From contig NZ_FNBL01000002.1 in NCBI RefSeq assembly GCF_900102315.1, forward strand, positions 97,194 to 161,193: a stretch of DNA of 64,000 nt, given 5' to 3'. The stretch comes from Celeribacter baekdonensis. GTDB taxonomy: Bacteria; Pseudomonadota; Alphaproteobacteria; Rhodobacterales; Rhodobacteraceae. The notes below the pieces were generated by a model. The model made no database searches, was not told the DNA's origin, and saw only the letters and a list, made by a program, of their open reading frames with translations. This document shows, piece by piece, positions 7,922 through 16,499 of this stretch; the first letter of the stretch is position 1, and every line of letters begins with the position of its first letter. The position numbers and the translations under genes were made by a program.

Positions 7922-8485
7922 ATGCCCAAAATCAACGGTAACGAAATCCGCCCCGGCAACGTGCTGGAACATGACGGGGGCCTGTGGGCCGCTGTAAAAG
8001 TCGATCACGTCAAACCCGGCAAGGGCGGCGCCTTTGCTCAGGTCGAGATGAAGAACCTGCGGGACGGGCGCAAGCTCAACGAACGGTTCCGCTCCGCCGA
8101 TAAGGTCGAGCGCGTGCGTTTGGAGCAAAAGGACATGCAATTCCTCTATGAGAGCGACGGCATGTTGACGATCATGGACATGGAAACCTACGATCAGGTT
8201 GAAATGCCCGCCGATATTCTGGGCGATCGCCGTCCGTTTTTGCAAGATGGCATGACCATCGTGGTGGAATTCCATGACTCTGAGGCGCTGAACGCGACGC
8301 TGCCGCAAAAGGTGATCTGCAAGATTGTGGAAACCGAGCCGGTGGTCAAAGGACAGACCGCTGCGAATTCGTTTAAGCCTGCGATCTTGGACAATGGTGT
8401 GCGTGTGATGGTGCCGCCGTTCGTTGGCCAAGACGAGGACATTGTGGTCAACACCGAGACGATGGAATATTCTGAACGCGCCTAA
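7922..8485 (+). CDS. efp: Translation elongation factor P
   Basis: This 187-residue factor binds the ribosome between the P and E sites and relieves stalling at polyproline. Three beta-barrel domains fit the length exactly. The tip of domain I carries Lys34 in VKPGKGGAF, the position that is beta-lysylated in EpmA-containing bacteria. Domain III ends in the canonical block around [10 protein letters not shown] and [12 protein letters not shown]. No modification gene (epmA/epmB) lies in the window. The start at ATG 7922 gives the standard [14 protein letters not shown] start; the ribosome site in front of it is weak. Confidence 0.97.
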   Translation: MPKINGNEIRPGNVLEHDGGLWAAVKVDHVKPGKGGAFAQVEMKNLRDGRKLNERFRSADKVERVRLEQKDMQFLYESDGMLTIMDMETYDQVEMPADILGDRRPFLQDGMTIVVEFHDSEALNATLPQKVICKIVETEPVVKGQTAANSFKPAILDNGVRVMVPPFVGQDEDIVVNTETMEYSERA

Positions 8486-8510
8486 GCGATCCAGCAAAGG
8501 CAGACAGACA

Positions 8511-8539
8511 AAAGGCGGCTCCCGGCGGGCCGCTTTTTT
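8511..8539 (+). terminator. Rho-independent terminator after efp
   Basis: GCGGC (8515-8519) pairs with GCCGC (8529-8533), extended by AAA/TTT pairs with one bulge, and is followed by a six-T run. It lies about 25 bp after the efp stop. Confidence 0.8.
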
Positions 8540-8624
8540 ATGTGCGATTCTTTGCACAGGCTCAGATCAATGCAGCCATGTTGCAACGGGGGGAAACTTT
8601 GCTCAGTTGCCACAGGAGGATGTT

Positions 8625-8936
8625 ATGACAGAAGCCAGTCTCGCGAAAAGCCGTCTTATCTACACTCTGACCGCCATCAACCCGGACACGGGGCAGGGGT
8701 TGCGCGCGCGCATCGACAACCCAACGGAGATCACCATCCTGTTTGCCGATGATGACGAAGAGGTCGCGCGGGTTACGATGGGGCCGGAGGGTGTGCCTGA
8801 TTTGACGATTTTGGACCCGAAATTGCGCACGCCCGAACATGCGGCCAACTGCCTTAAGGAATGTGCGCGCGGCTGCAATGGCGATATGTTGTGCGTGGCA
8901 GGGTGCGCCTTGGAATGTGCGACGATCATCATCTGA
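8625..8936 (+). CDS. Unknown 103-aa protein with a symmetrical six-cysteine tail
   Basis: The start at ATG 8625 has an excellent CAGGAGG ribosome site. The first 65 residues look like a small beta-rich domain (LIYTLTAINPDTGQG, NPTEITILFADDDEEVARVTM). The last 30 residues hold six Cys at 76, 80, 84, 90, 94 and 98, which is CX3CX3C, five residues, CX3CX3C. Spacing of four places each triad along one face of a helix, suggesting either a disulfide-bonded helical hairpin or a metal or cluster site. No signal peptide is visible, which favours metal binding in the cytosol. I do not recognise a family. It stands alone after the efp terminator. Confidence 0.75.
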   Translation: MTEASLAKSRLIYTLTAINPDTGQGLRARIDNPTEITILFADDDEEVARVTMGPEGVPDLTILDPKLRTPEHAANCLKECARGCNGDMLCVAGCALECATIII

Positions 8937-8973
8937 GCGTCGCGGTGTTTTAACGCGCTGACGGAGTAAACGA

Positions 8974-9807
8974 TTAGCCCTTTCGCAATCCAAGGATGGC
9001 GCGCGCTTGCGCAGGCGTCGCGATGGGGCGTTTGTGACGCTGGGCGGCAAGGACAGCCAGTTCGACCAAGGCGGCATTGGACGGGGCCAATGTGTCGCGA
9101 TCAAGACGGATGTTGTCCTCAAGCCCGGTGCGCAGGTGGCCCCCGGCGGCGGCGGCCCATTCGTTGAGCTCAAGTTGATGACGCCCGACACCGGCGGCAC
9201 ACCACGGGGTGTTTTCGCCAAACAGGTGTTTCACCGTCTCGACGTAGAAATCAAACACGCGCTTGTCGGCGGGCATGGCGTTTTTGACGCCCATGACGAA
9301 TTGCACATAGGGCGTGCCTTTGATCTGGCCGCGATCTGCCATCAGTTTGGCCTGATAGATGTGTGAAAGATCAAAGGCTTCAATTTCAGGTTTGACACCG
9401 TAGGTGATCATTTCAGAGGCCAGCCAATCGACAAGGTCGGGCGGATTTTCATAGACGCGAGTCGGGAAATTGTTCGAGCCAACGGAGAGGGAGGCCATCG
9501 GTGGGCGCAGGGACAACATGCCGCCACGGGTTTTGCCCGCCCCGGATCGACCGCCGGTCGACAGTTGCACAATCATGCCGGGACAATGGGTTTGAATGCC
9601 CTCTTTGAGCCGCGCGAACCGGTCCGGGTCCGAGGTCGGTTTGCCGTCGTCATCGCGGACATGGCAATGGGCGATGCTGGCCCCGGCCTCATAGGCCTCA
9701 TGGGTGGATTCGATTTGCTCCGCCACGGTGATTGGCACCGCCGGATTGTCGGCCTTGGTCGGCAAAGAGCCGGTGATCGCAACGCAAATGATACAGGGCG
9801 TGGTCAT
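8974..9807 (-). CDS. Beta-keto acid cleavage enzyme (BKACE, DUF849)
   Basis: This is a 277-residue TIM-barrel enzyme of the 3-keto-5-aminohexanoate cleavage family. The family condenses a beta-keto acid with acetyl-CoA to give acetoacetate and a new acyl-CoA, using Zn. The metal-binding HxH is seen in ASIAHCHVRDDDGKP (about 44-58); STGGRSGAG, the SVGSNNFP loop and AGVGRHQLELNEWA are also family blocks. I chose the start at 9807 (MTTPCIICVAITG), since the 76-residue upstream extension lacks family sequence. The substrate cannot be read. A 14-bp perfect palindrome 51 bp upstream (9858-9871) may be its operator. No lysine-fermentation genes are near, so another keto acid is likely. Confidence 0.9.
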   Translation of the reverse strand: MTTPCIICVAITGSLPTKADNPAVPITVAEQIESTHEAYEAGASIAHCHVRDDDGKPTSDPDRFARLKEGIQTHCPGMIVQLSTGGRSGAGKTRGGMLSLRPPMASLSVGSNNFPTRVYENPPDLVDWLASEMITYGVKPEIEAFDLSHIYQAKLMADRGQIKGTPYVQFVMGVKNAMPADKRVFDFYVETVKHLFGENTPWCAAGVGRHQLELNEWAAAAGGHLRTGLEDNIRLDRDTLAPSNAALVELAVLAAQRHKRPIATPAQARAILGLRKG

Positions 9808-9857
9808 CGGCTGCCCCACCGTTTGAAAAAAATGGCCCGCACGTTTGTCCTCCCTGA

Positions 9858-9871
9858 CATCATATATGATG
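9858..9871. promoter_or_regulatory. 14-bp perfect palindrome, candidate operator
   Basis: CATCATATATGATG reads the same on both strands. It is in the 112-bp gap between ygfZ and the DUF849 gene, 51 bp before the chosen start codon of the latter. AT-rich palindromes of this size in a promoter are typical of GntR or similar dimeric repressors, but no regulator gene is adjacent. Confidence 0.45.
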
Positions 9872-9919
9872 ATCATGCCTGAGCAGGGTAGATTTGAAAA
9901 GTTAAGACTTTGCTGTCGC

Positions 9920-10657
9920 TTAAGCGGAAATTTCCGCATCCCCGGCGCGCAGCGGGCCCGTTGCACGATCAAAGCGCAGATAGGCGATGGCGTGGCCACC
10001 GGATTGGGTGAACAAAACGCCCGCAGATTTTCCATCCACAGTGGTGATCTCGGTGCCGACGGGGGCGGAGCCGGTGATCGTCACACGCGCAAGGCCTTTG
10101 CGCAGGTCGGTTTTGTGTTTCATCCGGGCGGTGATCTCTTGGCCGACATAACAGCCCTTTTTGAAATCGACACCGTTCAGGCGCTCAAATCCGGCCTCTA
10201 AAATAAAGGTGTTGGGGGTCAGTTCGATCCCGGTCTCGGGCACGCAATGTGCCACCCGCACCGCGTCCCAATCGACCTCTTGCGAGGGTCGGCCATCATA
10301 GGCGCGCCATCCCATGTCAGGGGTGCGCGGGTCGGTGACAGCGCCTTCGGGCGTGTCCCCGAGGCCCCGAGACACCTTGCGCCCGGTCAATGTCAAAGTC
10401 ACTTTGGAGCGCAGTTTGTACATGGTCAGGCGTTTCAAAAGCGCCTCGGCCTCGGATTGCACCACATCCAAAAGCACGGTCTCGCCTTCGGGGATCAAAA
10501 AGAAATCGACGATGAATTTGCCCTGTGGTGACAAAAGCGCGGCATAGACTGGCCCATGGTCCAGATGGCGCAGATCGTTGGACACAAGCCCTTGCAGAAA
10601 ATGGATGCGGTCCTCGCCGGTGATCTCAATGACGCTGCGTGCGGATGTGTCTGTCAT
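9920..10657 (-). CDS. ygfZ: YgfZ/GcvT-like folate-binding Fe-S maintenance protein
   Basis: This 245-residue protein has the fold of the T-protein of the glycine cleavage system. YgfZ proteins bind tetrahydrofolate and help maintain some Fe-S enzymes such as MiaB. The family signature KGCYVGQE is present (about residue 185) with its essential Cys. The N-terminal ITGEDRIHFLQGLVSNDL is also typical. Two in-frame ATGs lie at 10663 and 10657; AAAGGGGA sits at a proper distance only from 10657, so I use that. The frame stays open upstream into the antisense of the glycosyltransferase but without family sequence. Divergent from that glycosyltransferase with a 63-bp gap. Confidence 0.92.
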   Translation of the reverse strand: MTDTSARSVIEITGEDRIHFLQGLVSNDLRHLDHGPVYAALLSPQGKFIVDFFLIPEGETVLLDVVQSEAEALLKRLTMYKLRSKVTLTLTGRKVSRGLGDTPEGAVTDPRTPDMGWRAYDGRPSQEVDWDAVRVAHCVPETGIELTPNTFILEAGFERLNGVDFKKGCYVGQEITARMKHKTDLRKGLARVTITGSAPVGTEITTVDGKSAGVLFTQSGGHAIAYLRFDRATGPLRAGDAEISA

Positions 10658-10720
10658 GCTCATTCCCCTTTTTCTTCTCTTCATATAGGAAGGAAAAGAG
10701 CCACGAAAAGCGGGAAACAC

Positions 10721-11407
10721 ATGCGCGCGCCGATCTCTGTCATTATCCCGACCCTGAATGCCACACCAAAGCTGCGCGACACCATGCTCTCTTTGATGGA
10801 GGGTTTGGATGCGGGCTTGGTCCGGGAATTGATCCTGACTGATGGTGGCTCGACCGATGGGGTTGAGAAAATGGCCGATTTTGTTGGCGCCGAGTTGATC
10901 ATCGGCGCTCCGTCGCGCGGTGGGCAACTCAAACGCGGGGCACAGGCGGCTCAGGGCGATTGGTTGTTGTTCCTGCATGCCGACACATGGTTGTCCGAAG
11001 GTTGGGCCGAGGCGACGGTGGTCCATCTGGCGCATGGCTATGACAAGGCTATGGTGTATTCTCTGGGGTTTCGCGAGGCCAAGGGGATAGGGGCGAAATG
11101 GACCGCAGGCTGGGCCAATCTGCGGACCAGATGGTTTGATCTGCCTTATGGCGATCAGGCGCTTTTGATCTCGCGCGACATGTATGATGAGATCGGTGGC
11201 TTTGACGACATTCCACTGATGGAAGACGTGGCCATGGCGCGCAAACTCAAGGGCCGGATCGCGCTTAGTCCTTTGCGCGTCCAAACAGACCCAGTACGTT
11301 ACCAAACACACGGCTGGTTGCGGCAAGGAGGCCGGAACCTTGTCCGTCTTCTGCGCTACCGGCTGGGCGCGACCCCTTCAAAGCTCGCCCAGTCCTACCG
11401 TCGCTGA
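10721..11407 (+). CDS. Family 2 glycosyltransferase, TIGR04283 (arsenosugar-type)
   Basis: This 228-residue GT-A enzyme opens directly with the nucleotide-sugar domain (ISVIIPTLNATPKL). The conserved blocks ELILTDGGSTDG, SRGGQLKRGAQAAQGDWLLFLHADT (read as two parts, about 66-92) and PYGDQALLISRDMYDEIGGF-PLMEDV match the TIGR04283 group, named for members near arsenosugar genes. HADT provides the metal-binding acidic site. No transmembrane segment is evident. No arsM/arsS-type gene is in the window, so an arsenic role is unsupported here. The last 143 bp overlap the 3' end of the ABC exporter gene on the opposite strand, so its C-terminal 47 residues are read from DNA that codes on both strands. 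Confidence 0.85.
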   Translation: MRAPISVIIPTLNATPKLRDTMLSLMEGLDAGLVRELILTDGGSTDGVEKMADFVGAELIIGAPSRGGQLKRGAQAAQGDWLLFLHADTWLSEGWAEATVVHLAHGYDKAMVYSLGFREAKGIGAKWTAGWANLRTRWFDLPYGDQALLISRDMYDEIGGFDDIPLMEDVAMARKLKGRIALSPLRVQTDPVRYQTHGWLRQGGRNLVRLLRYRLGATPSKLAQSYRR

Positions 11408-13178
11408 CGGTGCGGCCATCGGCATATTGCAGGCGATAGAGATCGGCATAAAGCCCGCCACGCGCCAAGAGTTCGTCATGGGTGCCCTCGTCCACGACCT
11501 GGCCCTTGTCCATCACCACAATCTTATGCGCATTGCGAATGGTCGAGAGCCGGTGGGCGATGACCAAAGTGGTGCGGTCCTTGGACAGGGTCTCAAGCGC
11601 GGTTTGAACCACCTTTTCCGATTGCGCATCAAGGGCAGAGGTCGCTTCATCGAGCAACAACACCGGACGGTTGCGCAGCACGGCACGGGCAATCGCCACC
11701 CGTTGCCGTTGTCCACCCGAAAGCCCCGATCCGCGCGGGCCGACCTGGGTGTCGAGGCCATCGTCGAGTTTGGGGATGAAATCATCAACATGGGCGGCTT
11801 TGAGGGCGGCGTTGAGTTTGGTCTCATCCGCTTTCGCCCCCATCAAGACATTGTCGCGCAGGCTTTCGTCAAACAACAGCGCGTCTTGCGAGACCACCGA
11901 ATAGAGGCCGCGCAGATCGGGCAGGGACAGATCCGTTGTGGCGACCCCGCCGATGGAAATGGTGCCGGCCTGTGGGTCCGCGAGCCGTGTCATCAGGTTG
12001 AACACGGTGGATTTCCCGGCCCCGGAGGCCCCGACCAAAGCGGTGGTTTTCCCGGCCTCTGCGGTGAAGGTCGTGCCGTTCAACACGGGGGCGTCAGCAT
12101 AGGCAAAACGCACGTTTTCAAACCGGATGTCGGCGTCTTTGGCGGCGATGGGCAGGGCTTTGGGCGTTGGTGGTGACGTGATTTCGGGCCGCTCGGCAAA
12201 GATCGCATGAATGCGCTCCAACGACGCCCGCGCCGCCTGCCAGACGCCCGAGACATTGCCCAAACGCCGCAACGGTTCAAACACCAAGGCCATGGCGGTG
12301 AAAAACGACATGAATTCGCCGACGGTTTTGGTGCCGTCGATGATCTGATGGCCGCCGTAAAGCAACACGCCGAAAAAGCCAAAGCCCGCGACGATGTCCA
12401 TCAGCGCCGGAATGCCCGCTTGTCCCGCTTCGGATTTGATTTGCGAGGCGACGAAGTGATTGATTTCGTCGTGAAAGCGATCTGCCTCGCGGGTTTCCGT
12501 GCCCGAGAGTTTGATCGTGGTCGCGCCGTGGAAAATCTCGTCCAACCGGGTCGACACGCGGGCCGAGGCCTGACGCGCGCTGCGCGTGGTGCGGCGCACG
12601 AGGTTTTGCAAAACCGTCACCGGAACGGCCAACAGGGGTGCCCCCGCCACAGCGATCAACGTCCAGCGCCAATCGACCAAAACCGCCACGGTCAGCAGCG
12701 ACAAGAGCGAAATGAGATCCCGGCCCAAGGCCGCAAGCACTGTGCCCCAGACGCCTGAGACGGCGGCGCTGTCGCCGCGGGTGCGTTCGATCAGGGTGCC
12801 GGGAGGGTGGTCCTGGAAAAAGCGACCATCGAGGGTCAGCATATGCGCGACAAGCCGGGCCTGTAGGGTCGCGGACACTTTTTGGCCGACCACGGCCATG
12901 ATGACCCGGTGACTGAAGGACGCGATCGCACGGGCGGTGAAGACGCCAAAAACGGCAAGCGCCACCCAAATAATGGCATCGCCGTTTTGCGCCACCAAGA
13001 CCCGGTCGAACATCGGTTTGATCAGATAGGACAGCGCCCCCAACATCGCGCCTTCGAGGGCCATAAACACCAAAGCCACCGCCACCAACACCACATAACG
13101 GCGCAAATAATCGCGCCAAAGCCACACGATCAAGATGCGTGAACTGGTGTCCGGGATGATGGGGGCGGGCGTGCTCAT
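11265..13178 (-). CDS. ABC exporter, MsbA-like half-transporter
   Basis: This 637-residue fused permease-ATPase probably acts as a homodimer in the inner membrane to export a lipid or lipid-linked substrate. Six transmembrane helices lie in residues about 30-320. The nucleotide-binding domain has Walker A GASGAGKST, signature LSGGQRQR, Walker B VLLLDEATSALD and the H-loop IAHRLST. The protein ends with an unusual 50-residue tail after LYRLQYADG, rich in Gly and Arg (SDGRTGRALKGSRPAG) and ending in VFGNVLGLFGRAKD. That tail is the part overlapping the convergent glycosyltransferase gene (143 bp). The upstream phosphatase gene is only 12 bp away on the same strand, so they form an operon. Confidence 0.92.
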   Translation of the reverse strand: MSTPAPIIPDTSSRILIVWLWRDYLRRYVVLVAVALVFMALEGAMLGALSYLIKPMFDRVLVAQNGDAIIWVALAVFGVFTARAIASFSHRVIMAVVGQKVSATLQARLVAHMLTLDGRFFQDHPPGTLIERTRGDSAAVSGVWGTVLAALGRDLISLLSLLTVAVLVDWRWTLIAVAGAPLLAVPVTVLQNLVRRTTRSARQASARVSTRLDEIFHGATTIKLSGTETREADRFHDEINHFVASQIKSEAGQAGIPALMDIVAGFGFFGVLLYGGHQIIDGTKTVGEFMSFFTAMALVFEPLRRLGNVSGVWQAARASLERIHAIFAERPEITSPPTPKALPIAAKDADIRFENVRFAYADAPVLNGTTFTAEAGKTTALVGASGAGKSTVFNLMTRLADPQAGTISIGGVATTDLSLPDLRGLYSVVSQDALLFDESLRDNVLMGAKADETKLNAALKAAHVDDFIPKLDDGLDTQVGPRGSGLSGGQRQRVAIARAVLRNRPVLLLDEATSALDAQSEKVVQTALETLSKDRTTLVIAHRLSTIRNAHKIVVMDKGQVVDEGTHDELLARGGLYADLYRLQYADGRTVSDGRTGRALKGSRPAGSAEDGQGSGLLAATSRVFGNVLGLFGRAKD

Positions 13179-13190
13179 CGGGGCGCTTTC

Positions 13191-13880
13191 TTAGGGGAAG
13201 GACCGCATGGTTTTGAAGGTGCGAGCCTTTTCAATGTCATAACGGGTCTCAAACCAGTCCCGGATCGGGATCGGGCCATGGGCTTTGAGATCGGCCTCAT
13301 AGAGATCAAGGATATGATCCAAAATGCCGGTTTTCGTGCTTTTGAGATGCATGAACCGCAGGCTCAACATCTTTTTGGCCTCTTTGATCGAGGCGCCCTC
13401 ACAGTGCAACAGATAGAGCGCCGAGGCCAGCCCCGCCCGGTCTGCGCCGGATTTGCAATGGATCAAGAACGGTTTCGGGATCGAGGCCAAAAGGTCGATC
13501 AATGCGACGTAGTCTTTGCCCGACAGGGCTCCGCGCGCGGCGGCTTTGTTGGTGGTGATCAATGTGATCCCATGTTCGGCACAGGCTTGTTTTTCCAGCA
13601 ACATGAACGACAGGTCCTTGTCGCCGCGCAGGCTCAGGATGGTTTTGATCCCCATCTGGGCATAGCGTTTGATCCGCGCAGGCGAGGGCTGATTGGATCG
13701 CCACACGCCGGGCGCGATCTCGTACAGGTTGGTCCAGATCCCGCGCAGAAACGCATGGTCAAACAGGTGAAAATGCCACATCGCAAGCCTGCGGGTGCGT
13801 GGTGTGGACACGTCATTGCCAAACTGGCCGACCTCACCGCGCTCGAGCCTTTTGAACCCTCTTTTTAGCGTCTTGAACAT
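13191..13880 (-). CDS. Tyrosine/dual-specificity phosphatase family protein
   Basis: This 229-residue cysteine phosphatase has the P-loop HCKSGADRAG at 141-150, that is CX5R with Cys142 and Arg148. WRSNQPSPARIKRYAQMGIKTILSLRG (two segments around 60-85) matches the prokaryotic DSP/SIW14-like group, where the aspartate loop precedes the signature. The start at 13880 has a CGGAG ribosome site; the frame extends further upstream without homology. It lies just upstream of the ABC exporter in one operon, suggesting action on a lipid or phospho-sugar handled by the exporter, but the substrate is unknown. No signal peptide is seen. Confidence 0.82.
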   Translation of the reverse strand: MFKTLKRGFKRLERGEVGQFGNDVSTPRTRRLAMWHFHLFDHAFLRGIWTNLYEIAPGVWRSNQPSPARIKRYAQMGIKTILSLRGDKDLSFMLLEKQACAEHGITLITTNKAAARGALSGKDYVALIDLLASIPKPFLIHCKSGADRAGLASALYLLHCEGASIKEAKKMLSLRFMHLKSTKTGILDHILDLYEADLKAHGPIPIRDWFETRYDIEKARTFKTMRSFP

Positions 13881-14071
13881 CAGGGCTCCGATTGAAAAAT
13901 CATCGCGCCTCTTTATCGTCCTTTGCCCGCCGGGGCAAGCAAGGCGGGCGCATGGGTCATCAAGGGTGGGGTTCCTCAAATCCTGCGCACCCCTCTGTGA
14001 CATGAGCGACAATTGACGGGACCGCTTTGGGGCGATACCGCTTGGGCCTGATATGAGTTTGAGGACAGCCC

Positions 14072-15265
14072 ATGACACTTGCCAACGGTCGCCATTACCT
14101 TGCCATTCCCGGCCCTTCTGTGATCCCCGATCCGGTGCTTCAGGCCATGCATCGCCCGGCGCCGAATATTTATACTGGCGAGTTGGTCGATCTGACCCAT
14201 AGTCTCGTGCCCGATCTCAACAAGATCGCGGGCACAGCACACAACATGGCGTTTTATATCTCCAACGGCCATGGGCTTTGGGAAGCCTCGCTCACCAATA
14301 TGATCTCGCGCGGGGACAAGGTTTTGGTCTGTGCGACGGGCAATTTTGGTCATGGCTGGGCCGATGTTGCGGCCCGTTTGGGGGCCAAGGTTGAAGTGAT
14401 CGAATTTGGCAAACAGGCCCCGATTGATCCCGCCCGTTTGGAAGCCGCCCTGCGGGCCGACACGGCGCATGAGATCAAAGCGGTTTTGGTCACCCATGTC
14501 GACACCGCCACCTCGGTGCGCAATGATATCGGTCTGGCACGCCAAGCGATTGATGCCGCCGGCCACCCGGCGATTTATGCCGTTGATGCGATTGCCTCGC
14601 TGGGCTGTGAGCGGTTTGAGATGGACGCCTGGGGCGTCGATGTGATGATCGCCGCCTCGCAAAAGGGGCTGATGACCCCTCCGGGTCTGGGCTTTGTCTG
14701 GTTCTCAGATAAGGCGCTTGAGGCGGGGCGCAATGTCGATCTGCGCACGCCATATTGGGCTTGGGAAACCCGCGCCAATCCGGTGCATCTCTATGAATAT
14801 TTCGACGGCACACCGCCGACCCATCATCTCTATGGTCTGCGCCAAGCCGTTGATATGATTTTGGAAGAGGGCTTGGACAACGTATATGCCCGCCATGAAA
14901 TCCTGGCGCGCGCCTATTGGGCGGCGGTGGATCATTGGGGCGCACCGTTGCATTTCAACATCGCGGACCCTGCGGCGCGCTCCCATGCGGTCACGACCTT
15001 GGGCCTCGCAGCCCCCGCGGCCACGCAATTGCGCACTTGGCTGACCGAACATCTCGGCATCACGCTGGGGATTTCCTTGGGCTTTGGCGACATTGGCTCG
15101 GCCGAATCTGATGGCTATTTCCGCATTGGCCACATGGGCCACATCAACGCCCATATGGTGCTTGGCATCATCGGCGCGATCGAAACCGCCTTTGTCGCGC
15201 TCAACATCCCGCATCACGACGGCGGGTCGGTGGCTGCGGCTAAACTTTTGGCTTCGCGGGTATAA
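14072..15265 (+). CDS. Class V aminotransferase (alanine/serine-glyoxylate type)
   Basis: This 397-residue pyridoxal phosphate enzyme is of fold type I, class V. The start MTLANGRHYLAIPGPSVIPDPVL matches serine- and alanine-glyoxylate aminotransferases (PGP near the N-terminus). The PLP lysine is in ASQKGLMTPPGLGFV (about residue 197) and the aspartate in the preceding VDAIASLG. FDGTPPTHHLYGL and YFRIGHMGHIN are further family blocks. Such enzymes move amino groups from Ser, Ala or Asp to glyoxylate. Which donor is used cannot be read. It converges on the following aminotransferase gene with only 5 bp between stop codons. Confidence 0.88.
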   Translation: MTLANGRHYLAIPGPSVIPDPVLQAMHRPAPNIYTGELVDLTHSLVPDLNKIAGTAHNMAFYISNGHGLWEASLTNMISRGDKVLVCATGNFGHGWADVAARLGAKVEVIEFGKQAPIDPARLEAALRADTAHEIKAVLVTHVDTATSVRNDIGLARQAIDAAGHPAIYAVDAIASLGCERFEMDAWGVDVMIAASQKGLMTPPGLGFVWFSDKALEAGRNVDLRTPYWAWETRANPVHLYEYFDGTPPTHHLYGLRQAVDMILEEGLDNVYARHEILARAYWAAVDHWGAPLHFNIADPAARSHAVTTLGLAAPAATQLRTWLTEHLGITLGISLGFGDIGSAESDGYFRIGHMGHINAHMVLGIIGAIETAFVALNIPHHDGGSVAAAKLLASRV

Positions 15266-15270
15266 CCCGC

Positions 15271-16395
15271 TTAGGCCACAGCCGCGCGCGCGTCCGCCAA
15301 AGCCAACGGCAGGCGTGCGGCCAGCACCTCAAGCTCCTCTGGACGGCCCGTTGAGATGCGGATGCAGCGGTCCAGCGGGGCGATCCCCGGCATCCGCACA
15401 AACACGCCGCGCGCCGCCAAAGCGGTCAAAACCGCGCGGGCAAAGGCCCCGTCTTGGCCGCAATCGACGGCGACAAAATTGGTGGCGGAGGGCAGGGGCG
15501 TCAAATCGTTGTCTTGCGCGATTTGTGTAATTTTAACGCGGCCCTGCGCGACCTTTTCAAGGGTTTCAGACAGGTAATCCCGATCCTCAAACGCCGCCAA
15601 AGCCCCGGCCTGTGCCATGCGATTGACGCCAAAATGATTGCGGATTTTGTCAAAGGCGGTGGCCACAACCGGATGCGCAATGCCATAGCCAATTCGCGCA
15701 CCTGCCATGCCATAGGCCTTTGAAAAGGTACGGAATCGAATGACGCGCTTATCAGTGACATCAATCGCGGGTCGGGTGCTTTCGGGGGCAAATTCGCTAT
15801 AGGCTTCGTCCAGGATCATCAAACATCCCTCGGGCACGGCCTTGATCATATCCTGCACGGTTTGCGCCGCATGCACCGATCCCATCGGATTGTTTGGATT
15901 GGACAAGTATATGAGCTTCGCCCCCACCTCGCGTGCCTTGGAAATCAACGCCTCCGGGTCTTCATGATCATTCTTATAGGGCACAGTATGTAGCGCGCCA
16001 CCAAACCCCGCGACATGGTAATTGAACGTCGGATATGAGCCCGCCGAGGTCACAACCGTCTCGCCGGGGCCGACATAAAGCCGCACGAGATTGCCCAGAA
16101 GCCCGTCGATGCCTTCGCCAACGGTGACGCTTTCTGGCACAATGCCGTGACGCGCGGCAATCGCCAGACGCAGATCGCGGTTCTCCGGCTCGCCGTATTT
16201 CCACACGCCGCTCAGGCTTTGCGCCATGGCGTCCAGTGCTTTCGGCGAAGGACCAAAGGACAATTCATTTGCGCCCAACCGGGCATCAAACGGCGCTCCG
16301 CGCAGTTCCTCCATCCGTTCCGGGGCCACAAAGGGCACGGTGGCGGGCAGGGTTTGGGCGCGCGCTGTTTGGCGTGGATCTGTCATATCTGTCAT
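15271..16395 (-). CDS. Class I/II aminotransferase, histidinol-phosphate aminotransferase-like
   Basis: This 374-residue PLP-dependent aminotransferase contains LSNPNNPMGS (the Asn that contacts PLP), DEAYSEFAP and the PLP lysine in RTFSKAYGMAGARIGYG, all in the HisC style. The C-terminal RISTGRPEELEVL is also HisC-like. In this group of bacteria such a gene is often a second, non-operonic HisC paralogue, so histidine synthesis is possible but unproven; aromatic amino acids are an alternative. The start at 16395 has an AGGAAA ribosome site. No other his gene is near. A 23-bp stretch at 15514-15536 recurs almost exactly at 35221-35243. Confidence 0.85.
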   Translation of the reverse strand: MTDMTDPRQTARAQTLPATVPFVAPERMEELRGAPFDARLGANELSFGPSPKALDAMAQSLSGVWKYGEPENRDLRLAIAARHGIVPESVTVGEGIDGLLGNLVRLYVGPGETVVTSAGSYPTFNYHVAGFGGALHTVPYKNDHEDPEALISKAREVGAKLIYLSNPNNPMGSVHAAQTVQDMIKAVPEGCLMILDEAYSEFAPESTRPAIDVTDKRVIRFRTFSKAYGMAGARIGYGIAHPVVATAFDKIRNHFGVNRMAQAGALAAFEDRDYLSETLEKVAQGRVKITQIAQDNDLTPLPSATNFVAVDCGQDGAFARAVLTALAARGVFVRMPGIAPLDRCIRISTGRPEELEVLAARLPLALADARAAVA

Positions 16396-16499
16396 GGCGC
16401 TTTTCCTGCCTCAACTTGATGCCTTGCGCAAGCGTCGCAACGTCAGACCTGACCTGATGCCATCTCCTTGATAGCGTTGTGGCAACAGGAGGAGCCAAC

